From contig CAXKVV010000308.1 of assembly GCA_964058805.1 (NCBI GenBank), positions 1 through 28,936 on the forward strand: DNA of 28,936 nt. Reading direction: 5' to 3'. A program made the translations under genes and the position numbers. This document shows, one piece after another, positions 9,598 through 19,019 of the stretch; the first letter of the stretch is position 1; each line of letters starts with the position of its first letter. This DNA is from Schoenoplectus triqueter. Its lineage: Eukaryota; Streptophyta; Magnoliopsida; Poales; Cyperaceae. Under the pieces are notes generated by a model. That model searched no databases. It worked only from the letters and a program-made list of their open reading frames with translations, and was not told where the DNA came from.

Positions 9598-10955
9598 ATG
9601 AGCGACGAGTTGAGGCGATTGTACGAGATCGGGGCGGAGATCGGCCGGGGACGATTTGGCGTGGTTTACCATGCCAAGTCCCGGTTCACTGGAGAGCTGT
9701 GCGCCGTGAAGTCGGTCGACAAAACCCTTCTTGCCGATTCTCTCGACAGGGAGTGCGCCGAGATGGAGGGCAAGCTAGGGCAACTGGCGGCGGCCGGAAA
9801 CGAGGGCGTGGTTCAGGTCCATGAGGTTTTCGAGGATGCAAATTGGATCCATATCGTAATGGAGCTCTGCGATGGAACCGATCTGCTTGAGTGGATTCAG
9901 ATCCGCCATGGTACGCCTATTTCTGAGCCAGAGGTGGCGGCGGTGATGACATCGCTCATGTTGTCGCTCGCCACGTGTCACCGCCGTGGTGTGGCGCACA
10001 GAGACATCAAGCCCGACAACATCCTCTTTGACAGCGAAGGCAAGGTTCGGTTGGCAGATTTTGGATCCGCTGCTTCCTTCAGTGCAGAAAGGTAATTTAA
10101 AATTACGAATTTATTTCAAAATTGAAAGCCTATTTTGATTTCAAGGTTAGTCAATTGATTTTACATGGGGCGAACAAAAAACTTAGGATTTAATTCAATC
10201 TTTGACTGATGGCTTGAACTAAAGAAGTAGATTCTTGTTGACAGGTACATGCAAGGGATTGTCGGAACTCCCTATTATGTGGCTCCGGAGGTGTTAAGAG
10301 GGGAGGAATATGGGGAGAAGGTAGATGTATGGAGCGCTGGGGTGGTTATGTATGTAATGCTGTCCGGTGGGGTCCCCCCTTTTGGAGGGCAAAGCGCACA
10401 AGAGGTGTTTGAATCGGTGCTCCGTGGCAGTCTCCGATTCCCGTCAAGATTGTTTGCGGGAGTGTCGCCACTTGCCAAGGATCTGTTGCGACGAATGATC
10501 TGCCGTGAGGCTTATAGACGGTTCTCTGCTGAACAAGTACTAAGTAAGACACTTTCCTTAATCCTTTTTTTTTTCTATTTTTGAATTATATAATCTTTTA
10601 CCGTCTTTCCTTGTCTGGTTTGCTTCTCCAATGTCTTTTCATTTTTCAGAAGAAATACTTCTCTTTTTCACAGTTTAGGGATGATGTCCCTGAAAACATG
10701 CTGACAAGAGGAGCAATTTTGGGTATTTGTCTTAAGATTGCTGCGACTGTACGTCCGGGACTCCGGGCGTCCTGTTGTTTCTTTTTGGAGGATCAAATTT
10801 CGGGGTGATGAAATGTATTTTTAGTCATCTAGAAGAAGTTGTCAAGTACTTTTCTGGGTTTATTCTAATATTTTGCTTCTCTTTTTTGTGTTATGATCAA
10901 AACAGGGCACCCGTGGATTGTGAGTGGAGGTGGAGTAAGACCGATGGAGGGATAG
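9598..10955 (+). CDS. PPCK: Phosphoenolpyruvate carboxylase kinase, 3 exons
   Basis: PEPC kinase phosphorylates an N-terminal serine of cytosolic PEP carboxylase and relieves its inhibition by malate, in C3, C4 and CAM leaves. I join exons 9598-10091, 10245-10543 and 10906-10955 (introns GT-AG) to give 280 residues, the usual family length. Visible motifs are the glycine loop GRGRFG (16-21), AVK lysine K38, HRDIKPDN with D136, DFG with D154 and GTPYYVAPE in exon 2. The protein closes with [19 protein letters not shown]. There are no EF hands or autoinhibitory tail, which separates it from calcium-dependent kinases. The closing HPWI codons come only from exon 3, which confirms the second splice. 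The junction codons are AG|G (Arg) and A|GG (Arg). Exons are far more GC-rich than the flanks. In this family control is mainly on mRNA level. The intron near the C-terminus is, as I recall, the common PPCK one, and the other is extra. Confidence 0.95.
10092..10244 (+). other. PPCK intron 1 (153 bp)
   Basis: Donor GTAATT and acceptor TTGACAG. It interrupts an arginine codon between the DFG region and the activation segment. If retained, translation stops at once (AGG TAA), leaving 165 residues without the APE motif and the whole C-lobe. Confidence 0.92.
10544..10905 (+). other. PPCK intron 2 (362 bp)
   Basis: Donor GTAAGA and acceptor AAACAG. It interrupts the arginine codon before HPWI. If retained, the protein ends with about 14 unrelated residues (SKTLSLIL and a Phe/Tyr tail), losing only the last 16 residues of the normal protein. 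Confidence 0.92.
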
Positions 10956-10994
10956 ATGAGAAATTAACATATAAATAAGGCAACTAAATGCAGG

Positions 10995-11000
10995 AATAAA
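10995..11000 (+). terminator. Candidate polyadenylation signal of PPCK
   Basis: AATAAA lies 40 bp after the stop codon. Plant signals are loose, so cleavage may be anywhere in about 11020-11250. Confidence 0.4.
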
Positions 11001-11482
11001 TGCATCAATCTAATCCTTCATGAGATTACTGCATAAGCTTGTAGGAAGGGATCTGCTTTTATTTTCCCCCTTAATTTCCTGCTGTTTTTGTTAAATTAAC
11101 CTTGGGCTGCTATTGTACATAGTTGTGGTAAATAGATGGATAAAGTTCTTAGTAGGATGGATGGTGAGAGCTGAGAAAGGCTTTGAAATAGACAGAGAAG
11201 CGAGATAGCTTTTCTCCTTTGCTGTCTTTTTCATGTTATCCTTCGTTGGTTTGTTTCCTTTTTACTTGTCTCTGAGCAGTGATGAACTGATGAACATATT
11301 TCGGTTAATGAGTAAATATTTGGTATGATCTATGATCATTTTGTTATTGACTGTTGAGATAAATCTGCAGATTGTTTAGACAACAAAAGTTATGGAATAA
11401 CTTGTCCAAAAAGAAAAGAATAAACAAAGCAACAGCGCACTAAGATGTACACAATTTAATAGATGGGAGAATGTTTGGTTTC
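11001..11482 (+). other. PPCK 3' UTR and downstream DNA
   Basis: Moderate base composition with T-rich tracts, consistent with a 3' untranslated region to about 11270, then AT-rich spacer. No second gene is seen. Confidence 0.45.
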
Positions 11483-11860
11483 GATCAGTTGACAATGGGT
11501 TATTTTGACAACCTTGATAATAATGAGTTATTTTGATAACTTTGACAATGAATCTCTAAAAAATATAAAAAAAAATTAAAATAAATTTTTTTTTTAAATG
11601 TGTTATTCTACCTTTAAATTAATGATCATTCAAATTTCATACAATTTCATTATCGATTGATAGTCCATCAAAAACTTTCAAATTTTCATATAATTTACAA
11701 CGATTTTAATGATCTTTGATGGACTATTAAACGATAATGAAATTATATGAAATTTGAATGATCATTAATCTAAAAAGTAGAAGAACAGATCTATAATTTT
11801 TTTTATATTTTTTTAGAGATTCATTGTCAAGATTATTAAAATGATCCATTGTCAACCGAT
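11483..11860. mobile_element. Foldback MITE, family 'GATCRGTTGACAATGG', copy 1
   Basis: The left end GATCAGTTGACAATGG is mirrored by CCATTGTCAACCGATC at the right. Inside, CAATGAATCTCTAAAAAA, TTAATGATCATTCAAATTTC and TAGTCCATCAAA appear on the left and as their complement on the right. Nearly the whole element can fold into one hairpin. No coding content. The related copy 2 is at 13374-13705. Confidence 0.85.
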
Positions 11861-12061
11861 CCCTCCTCTTCTTCTAAATATTTGCCTAATTAATTCTACT
11901 CAGATGAGTTTCAGATGCTAATTAAAAGGAATGATAGATTTGCAACTGGTATTGGATTACAATTTGGTATATTGTTAGCATATGTTGCGCATATCCCTTT
12001 TTATACGGAAATGGAATATAACGTTGTTCGTGCAAGAGTTTCAATTAACTCCGGCATATAT

Positions 12062-12184
12062 TAGATGCTTTTTTTGTGTGTGTGAAAATTCAACTAATAT
12101 CTAATATTTAGAAGCATCTTTGTGAAAATTGAACCAACATCTATTTTTTAGATGCTTCTTGTAAAAGTTGAACTAACATCTGAG
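12062..12184. repeat. Three-unit minisatellite of about 40 bp
   Basis: The unit, about TTAGATGCTTCTTTGTGAAA followed by ATTGAACCAACATCTATTT, occurs three times with drift (starts near 12062, 12108 and 12149). It is non-coding. Confidence 0.7.
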
Positions 12185-12281
12185 TCTGTTTGACATTTTA
12201 TAGAATAACAAAAAGGAAAAATAGAATTACTATTTTAATGAATTAATTTATAAAATAATTTTAGACTAAGTAGAGGAATGT

Positions 12282-12320
12282 TAATCCGGTATACTAAGGT
12301 ATAGGTCGTATACCGGATTA
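12282..12320. repeat. Perfect 13-bp inverted repeat
   Basis: TAATCCGGTATAC (12282-12294) and its exact complement GTATACCGGATTA (12308-12320) enclose a 13-bp loop. It stands at the left edge of the ATT-rich tract. It may be the end of an unknown element. Confidence 0.8.
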
Positions 12321-12334
12321 GCTTTCGGCGGAAT

Positions 12335-12446
12335 AACGATTATTATTTGATTATGTTGTATTATATTGTTATATTATGATTATCATTTATTATTATATTA
12401 TTATTATGATGATTATTATTTATTATTATTATACTATTTAGTATTA

Positions 12447-12479
<33 letters not shown>

Positions 12480-12680
12480 GTTTATGACTATGATTATTAT
12501 TATTTGATTATATTATATTATATTATTATGTTATGATTATATTATTATATAATTATGATTATGATAATATATTAATATTATATTATTATGATTAAATTTT
12601 TTATTATTATATGATAATTATGATTATAATTATTTATTATGGTTATGGTAATTATTTTTTTTATTATTATTATCATTGTT
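12335..12680. repeat. ATT-rich microsatellite tract
   Basis: An impure (ATT)n tract with TGATTATG interruptions. The longest pure run is 12448-12478. No other content. Confidence 0.9.
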
Positions 12681-13373
12681 AGTATCATAATTATTCATAT
12701 TTTAACAATTATGATTGAAAATTGCAAAAAGATGTTTTCGCTCTTCTGAATAATTAAGAATACCACTCTTCGCACTCTTCTAAAGTAACACTATTATATC
12801 ACTCTTCCAAAGAAGAGATGAAGTTCATCACCGTGTGTGATATTGGATTTGAATACATTTATTGTCAGCACCATGTTTATTTATAATCGAAATTGGGTCG
12901 CTTAATAATGTCATTATCATCGAGTCATTTTATCATTCAGTCTAGAATATAGTTTTGATCAAATACTGAGCTAAAAGAACTACAAAAGGATTAAAATAAA
13001 TTGTAAGTAGACCAATTCCAATTAAGTCAAATAATAAGCACAACGATGATAAATTGATAATAGACATTAAGATAATGTCTGAACATTTTCTCAGTTAAAA
13101 GTTGATAAAGGATATTTCTCACCTATAGTCTATTATATGTTTTTTCTGTCACTTGTCACGAATGTAAAATTGAACGACGAATGTTAATTGTTATCATTTT
13201 TCGAACTCTACTCTTACTTCATTTTACAGTGTACTATTCAAAGCATTTCACGGATAAAAAAATATTTGAACCGTTCGATTAATTTTTAGATTTTTTTAAG
13301 GGAAGTCAGTTTACTTTAAAACTTGAAGAGTTGAGACAAAATTTCTGAATAGTTGTGGAATACTTATAAGGAA
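12681..13373. other. Intergenic DNA, no gene seen
   Basis: AT-rich. The word CACTCTTC/GCACTCTTC repeats loosely near 12765-12815. Nothing else stands out. Confidence 0.4.
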
Positions 13374-13705
13374 GGGGTCCCTTGATAATTATAATAAAAA
13401 TATGAGAAAATCTTAAAAATATTTTTTTATAGATATGTTCTTTTACTTATAGATTGATGGTGGTTTACATTTTATGTAATTTCATTATTGTTAGATAGTC
13501 AATCAACGACCATAAAAATATTATGTGATTTACAACAGTTCTAATTTAACAATTTTCGATGGACTATTAAACATTAATAAAATTACATAAAATTTAAATC
13601 ACCATTAATCTATAAGTAAAAGATTATGTTTATATTTTTTTCATATTTATTTAAAGATCTATTGTCAAGATCAACAAAATAGCTATTATCATGTGATACC
13701 TTTCT
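13374..13705. mobile_element. Foldback MITE, same family, copy 2
   Basis: Left and right halves are inverted complements: TTTTACTTATAGATTRATGG with TTTATGTAATTT on the left and their complement on the right. The internal boxes TATTGTCAAGATC and GATGGACTATTAAAC match copy 1 at 11483-11860. The ends are more diverged (around GATACC/GGTCCC), so the boundaries are approximate. Confidence 0.72.
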
Positions 13706-14286
13706 AAAAATGACTCTAAGCGGATGTGAAGAATTATTGAATGAATTCCAAATTTCTATTATGTCACCCTCCCCCTATATCCGCTAGTAAGCATACTATT
13801 ATTGATTTGTTGACAACCGATAAGCCATGTACTAGAATCATGTCATCCACAAAATTTAGATTAAAAAAAATATGGAGGAGATGTACTACGGAGTTCTTAT
13901 TCTTGTTTCTCTTTTACATAAATAGAGGTGATAAAATATTTGAACAACGATGCATATTCTAAATTGCTATTAATTCGGATATTGACGGTCTACTATTTTC
14001 TAAGTCCTTCAAAATAAGTTCATTTAATAAGTAAGCCAACTATGTAGGAAAAATGGATATTTGTTTTTATTCTGGCGAACTGCCCCTTGACCAGAGGTTC
14101 AACTGAAAAAAGAAAAGATACAACAATAAAGTAATATTTGATAGTTTGATGTGAAAATAAATCGGCCGCATTGATATATAAATTAAGCCAAAATTTCCCA
14201 CATATCGGGACGAGTGCCGTTTATTAAGGAATCAATTTCTTTGTCTAGTCATATTAATTAAGACCTTAGGTGATAATTCAGTAAAT
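13706..14286. other. Intergenic DNA between a MITE and the LINE
   Basis: No recognised feature. An open frame at 13741-13962 has no known domain, and I do not call it a gene. Confidence 0.4.
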
Positions 14287-14303
14287 ATCACACGACGAGT
14301 TAT
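14287..14303. repeat. LINE target duplication, left copy
   Basis: ATCACACGACGAGTTAT here is identical to 15304-15320. This 17-bp repeat flanks the LINE insertion. Confidence 0.92.
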
Positions 14304-15303
14304 GGGAACATACCATTTTACATGAGATTCCCGCATCTTTTTGCAAAACCTAAAAATCCACATGTTGTTTCTAATTTTTGGGAAATGATTACTGTATGGG
14401 CTTTGAAGGCTATTCTTGTATGAATTCTTTATGCATCTTGAATGTTGTAATGTTTCTATGTTTCGGATTTAGGATTTACAATTGTCAGGAAATATTAAAT
14501 ATTTTTTTGGTTGGTTTTACAATTTTTTTTAACTAGAGACAACTTATTTTATTGAGGATGGGGCCAGTATTTTAATTGTCCATTTTGTACTAATTTGAAA
14601 TCAGTTAATCATTTATTCTTCATTGTTCAATTATACAGGAACTTTGGGTTTCTTTAATAGCTTCATTTTCTAATATGATAGGTTTATCAATATTGTCTAT
14701 ATGATAGAATGAGAGAGCGAGAGAGAAATGAATCTTTGATTATCTTGGAATGAATGATTACAATGACTAAACCTCTATTTATAAACTAATGCTCTAACAA
14801 ACTAACCACTAAACACTAAGCGTCTCCAACATTATACATCATATATTATCTCATATCCAACACCTATACAATTTTATTTCTATACTCTAACACTATATCT
14901 GATTTATGAGACGCGACTGGGCATTTACCGGGCACAAGTAGGTATTGGCTCTTTCGATTATTGCAGTTATATGTTGGATTCGATGGAATGATCGTAATAG
15001 ATTGATCTTTTCACAATTTCAACCTCCTTTTGCTAAAAGTTTCACATCTTTTTCATATATGGATAGAGCAACAAAGTCATTTGAAGCGCATTTATCGGGA
15101 GGATGGACTCATTATTTTTATTGAGGAATATAATTTACCTGTTAATGCTATTATAATGAGTCTTTGGTTGGTTTTTATTTTGTTATATTAGGTTTAGTGA
15201 ATATTTTATTTTCTGCATGACATCTGCATCATGAACTCTGTTATATTTATTTGATTTTCCGAAAGAAAATGGTAGATATTTGACCTGACTTCTCAAAAAA
15301 AAA
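14304..15303 (+). mobile_element. 5'-truncated LINE with poly(A), interrupted
   Basis: This insertion is bounded by a 17-bp direct repeat and ends in a poly(A) run (15295-15303), the hallmark of target-primed reverse transcription. The readable part (about 14497-15130) is the C-terminal region of a plant non-LTR retrotransposon ORF2. LTRDNLF leads to a zinc-binding motif with CPFC and HLFF (about 14577-14615), and a degenerate WIRWNDRNRLIF block follows (about 14970). Frames are broken and the endonuclease and polymerase domains are missing. A solo LTR sits inside at 14702-14892. Confidence 0.9.
14702..14892 (-). mobile_element. Solo LTR, copia-like, 191 bp
   Basis: On the minus strand it starts TGTTAGAG and ends CTATCA, the TG...CA form of LTRs. 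It is flanked by the 5-bp duplication CTATA (14697-14701 and 14893-14897). A TATA box (TTTATAAATAGAGG on the minus strand) sits in the middle. The LINE sequence continues on both sides, so the LTR is the younger insertion. No internal retrotransposon sequence remains, which points to recombination between two LTRs. Confidence 0.85.
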
Positions 15304-15320
15304 ATCACACGACGAGTTAT
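15304..15320. repeat. LINE target duplication, right copy
   Basis: Exact second copy of the 17-bp repeat at 14287-14303, directly after the poly(A) tail. Confidence 0.92.
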
Positions 15321-15566
15321 CATTTATCTTACAATATAATATAGTATGATTAAGAATACATATGACAACACATGAAAATAATTCTTGTTTTAGTAATATA
15401 TAGTATCCAAGGGAACTAGTTGACAAGATAATAAATATTCTAATACAAAACAAAAGGAAAAAAGAAGATAAAGAACGTAAAAATAAATATAAAATTTCTG
15501 GTTTTGAATAAAAAAATTATTCTCGCATATAAGGTCATACTATATTCACGCGCATAGTGTGTAACT
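15321..15566. other. AT-rich intergenic DNA
   Basis: No gene or clear repeat is seen. Confidence 0.4.
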
Positions 15567-15980
15567 TAGGGGTGTCAAAAGTATCCGACCAATGAGTCAA
15601 CTCGATCCGTTGGATTAATGAGATCCGACTAAAATGATTTGAAAATAAATAATTGGGAATGAATCAAATTTTTTTTTGACTCATCACAAGATGGATTGAG
15701 TACGGGTCGATCTATTTAATTGTGTTTTTTTGAATTTATTTTATGACTTAACATAATCAAAATTTATATATACTAACTGAGATTAATTATGTATTAATTA
15801 ATATTAAATTATCTAAAAATACTTAACTATTTTATTCCAATCAACATCGACTCATGACCCGTTCAGGTCAGATCAGATCAAAGAAATGTTGACATGATTT
15901 TAAATGGACCGGATTGGATCAGATTGAGAAAAAAATAAAATGATGATGACAGGATTCAATCTGACTCATTTATGCCCTTA
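15567..15980. mobile_element. Possible hAT-like MITE, TAGGGGTGTCAAA type
   Basis: It opens TAGGGGTGTCAAAAGTA and closes TTTATGCCCTTA, whose complement TAAGGGCATAAA is a weak match. Inside both ends are GATCCG/CCGACC-type subterminal words, as in the other element family here. The 8-bp flanks do not match (GTGTAACT and TTAAATAT), so the boundaries or the class may be wrong. Confidence 0.45.
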
Positions 15981-16413
15981 TTAAATATAAATACTTTTAA
16001 AAATATATATTTCAAAACTTAAGTTAAAACTATAAATTTTTAGAAATATGTATACTTAACATATTGTGCATATATAATATACAACTCTTTAAAAAATATT
16101 AAAAAGGTATAAACTATGCAATACATAGTTACGGAATCGTTGCAAGTTTTCCTCTATTTTTTGTTTTCTTTCTTTCTTTATTTTCCTTTTGTTAGATATA
16201 CACGGGTTAGAAGAATCAGATAAAAGCATGAGAAGCGATGATAAGTTATCATGCAATATCGCCGAGAATCAAAGCTACGAGGCATTGTACTGTACAATAT
16301 TCCATTCCCATAACTTGGCAACCGTTGGGTCCATTTCGAGGAAAAAGGTCTAAAGTTCCCAGATAATTTTACTATTGAGTATTGACTCGTCATTCTAGAA
16401 GCAGTTTTTTTTT
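15981..16413. other. Intergenic DNA, no gene seen
   Basis: 16200-16390 is less AT-rich than its flanks. It has an open frame on the minus strand (16178-16393) without any domain I know. Unassigned. Confidence 0.4.
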
Positions 16414-17226
16414 TAGAAATTAATTATATTTTTTTATCAGATTTTTTGTAGGATGAGGTTTTGTTTTTAGGATGTACTATAAGGAACCCAAATAAAAATA
16501 GACTCCTTATCCAACTCCTTTAAGGACTGATTTTTTTTTCTTATCTTGGTTCCGTTTATTTTTTATTTTCTCAAGAAATAAAAAATAAAAACTCGATCTC
16601 TTATTTTGTTTTTGGGGTCCATGTCAGCTACAAGCGGAAATCAATTGATGAGATTGTGATCTATCTGGTTATCCATCTCTTCTCGAGGATCAGAGATCCC
16701 GACAGAGGTGACAAACTCCGACACGATGTTAGAAAATAGTTCGATCCATTTGATTTTTAGAAAAATCAATCTTATTTGATTTGATTCGATCCGATCTGAA
16801 ATCAAATGACTTGTAGTTTAATTGAAATCAATTAAAGATTAAAAAAAATATAATATATAAATTGGCTTGACCCGACCCGACCCAACCCCAACCCAACACG
16901 ACCCAACCTAATTTTTTCTCGAAAGTCAAACTGACCCGAACCGACCCAACCCCTCCGAACCCTTACCAACTCATCCGGTTGCCACCTCTATAAGAACAAA
17001 AATCGAGATTAAAACTTAAATTTAAAAAAATAAAAAAAAAAGATAAAAGGACCGAATTTTCATAAAATCGAGATACAAAATTTTATGAATTTTTATCTTT
17101 ATCTTTTGAAAAAAAAAATCGAGATACAAATTCGGTCCTTTAAAGGCGCTGGATAAGGATCGAGTTTTTTTTTTAAAAAAAAGCTCTATCATACAAAGAT
17201 ACGATGGAAACTTTAATTAATTTCTA
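16414..17226. mobile_element. Foldback MITE carrying a nested hAT MITE
   Basis: The ends TAGAAATTAATTA (16414) and TTAATTAATTTCTA (to 17226) are inverted complements. Subterminal boxes are mirrored too: CTCCTTATCCAACTCCTTTA near 16501 against the complement of TAAAGGCGCTGGATAAGGAT near 17142. Within the right half a second inverted pair, AAAGGACCGAA (about 17047) and TTCGGTCCTTT (about 17131), forms its own hairpin. No coding content. The hAT MITE copy at 16703-16990 lies in the loop. Confidence 0.72.
16703..16990. mobile_element. hAT-type MITE, second TAGAGGTGGCAA copy
   Basis: The left end CAGAGGTGACAAAC and right end GTTGCCACCTCTA are inverted complements. The interior shares GATTTTTAGAAAAATCAA, TATAAATTGGCTTGACCCG and the CCCGACCCGA words with the copy at 4215-4510. 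The 8-bp flanks differ (GATCCCGA and TAAGAACA), so its target duplication is lost or the ends are slightly off. Confidence 0.75.
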
Positions 17227-17948
17227 AAACTAAAAAATATTCTTGAAGATTCGGCAGTTAAAACTTAAATGCTTGTGATACCATTGCTATTTATTCTTCC
17301 TCAAAGAAAAAAATATTTCAATTTATAAAATAATTGTGTTATTCAAAATATTGTTATAAAAGAATGGTAGTGCGAAATTAATATGTTATTCAGAATAGTG
17401 TTTAAAATTTGCTTGGTTCTGTATATCCAATGGAGTTAGGCAAGTCAGTCTATTGATATACCTAAATGTTTACCTGTATCATAGTAAAAAAATAGCGATG
17501 ACAAAATAAACTACCATATATCTCTCCTTGCTTAGGCTTTTCCTTTATAATATTTTTTTCCCTTAAACTAAAAAAGATGCCATATCAGTACTCATTTGAG
17601 ATAGTAAATAACACAAAAATATCGAGATTTATATGAAATTCCTTCCCTGTTCTAAACTTTTCGACGAAACTACTAATATTTTGTTTTATCAAAAATATGT
17701 CACTAATATTTTCGTTTGAAACTAACATGATGCTTTAAAAGTACTGCGGGCGTTCCTTAATTAATAAATTATTTTGGCAAGCTTTACAATCAAATTCATA
17801 ATCATATAAAATTTAGAATTTTTTTAACTTGTAAATTAATAGTATTTCAAATTTCATGTAATCTAATATTCCATAAAAAATATCATAATTATATGACAAA
17901 ATAACATTTTAAATTTAATAATCTTTGATGCAGGGGCTGAATCAAATG
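17227..17948. other. AT-rich intergenic DNA
   Basis: No gene is seen. A 34-bp sequence at 17488-17521 recurs exactly at 18139-18172 (see that entry). GCAGGGGCTGAATC at about 17934 resembles a hAT end but has no partner. Confidence 0.4.
17488..17521. repeat. 34-bp direct repeat, left copy
   Basis: Identical to 18139-18172. The core is ATAGCGATGACAAAATAAAC. The copies lie 651 bp apart, and the right one abuts the inverted repeat at 17949-18137. Confidence 0.92.
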
Positions 17949-18137
17949 TAAGCAAAACGGGCCATATCAAGGGTGTTAATGGATCGGGTCGGGTTCAGAT
18001 CGGGTTATATTATTTTATTATTATTTTTATCCGATCCGAATCTAATCCGAACCCGACCCATTTAAATTCGAGTAAAATTTTTTTGACCCATACCCGACCC
18101 GATCCATTAACACCCTTGATATGGCCCGTTTTGCTTA
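17949..18137. mobile_element. Perfect 46-bp inverted repeat element
   Basis: 17949-17994 and 18092-18137 are exact inverted complements. Each arm contains AAGGGTGTTAATGGATCGGG with TAAGCAAAACGGGCCATATC outside it. The interior has further GATCGGGTT / AACCCGACC words. The perfect arms suggest recent origin. No target duplication is seen and the right flank is a copy of a local sequence, so it may have formed by template switching rather than ordinary transposition. Confidence 0.85.
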
Positions 18138-18138
18138 G

Positions 18139-18172
18139 AAAAATAGCGATGACAAAATAAACTACCATATAT
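18139..18172. repeat. 34-bp direct repeat, right copy
   Basis: Exact copy of 17488-17521, starting one base after the inverted repeat ends. Confidence 0.92.
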
Positions 18173-18242
18173 ATAAATCTTATATTAATCTATTTAAATT
18201 ATTAGGTATATTAATGTTTTAAAAATCACTCATGGAGTAGAT

Positions 18243-18434
18243 CTATAAAGGATTAAAGATATATGTATCTTTCGGTAATCATCCGACATACTGGTTTAAC
18301 CCTTCGCTTAAGTTAGAAGTAAAATAATATTTTACGGTCTTTTATAAAGGATTAAAATGTATGTATCTCTCGATAATCATCCGACATACTTTAATCGCTA
18401 GCTTGAGTTAAAGAAATTTTTTTGTTTTACGGAC
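18243..18434. repeat. Tandem duplication of a unit of about 95 bp
   Basis: Copy 1 (18243-18341) and copy 2 (18342-18434) share TATAAAGGATTAAA, then TGTATCT, then TAATCATCCGACATACT, then GTTTTACGG-like ends. Non-coding. Confidence 0.82.
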
Positions 18435-19019
18435 TTTTCGCAGCTTAAACCTTAACGGGATTTTGATTGGACCAAAACTCAACAACATTTACAAAGCATC
18501 ACTGACACTTACGCGTTATCATTTTTATTATTAAAAATTTAATTAAATTATGCTATAAATAAAATTAAAAATTAAATAATGACTATAAAATATTACGGAT
18601 TTTCATGAATATTTATATTGAACAGGAGATATATTCATAATCTACTATGTGTATGTTAAAAAAAAGTTAGAGGGATTTTTTTGGAGATATTTTACAGAGA
18701 AGCAATTAGTACGTCTCTCAATTTATAGATAAAGTTTATTAAATAAAATTATATATTTTTTTTATTAATTTCTCTGGGACGAAGCCCGTGGAATAACTCC
18801 CGCCTCTGAGTTTTGAGACATTACGACGTTGGGGTCGACCCGGTAAGAAATCGCATTAACAATGAATTCAAGGCCTTTTAATTTTAAAAATTGACAGCTT
18901 CATATTCTGCTCTACCAAATTGACAGCAATTGTCACCAACGAGGAAATTGATGAAAAATATTTAGAAAATATCTTATATTTTTTGGATAACAACATGTTT
19001 ATTTTTAATAGAAGAAAAA
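18435..19019. other. Intergenic DNA left of the copia remnant
   Basis: No gene is seen. If the retrotransposon once had gag and a 5' LTR they should lie here, but I recognise neither. The segment 18775-18850 is GC-balanced and unassigned. Confidence 0.4.

Noticed and set aside
9775..9999. Minus-strand open frame within PPCK exon 1
   Set aside because: It is the shadow of the GC-rich kinase exon. The same holds for the minus-strand frames at 10275-10552.
10581..10978. Two plus-strand open frames after PPCK exon 2
   Set aside because: They lie in intron 2 and in the wrong frame of exon 3. The HPWI codons at 10908-10919 show the real reading.
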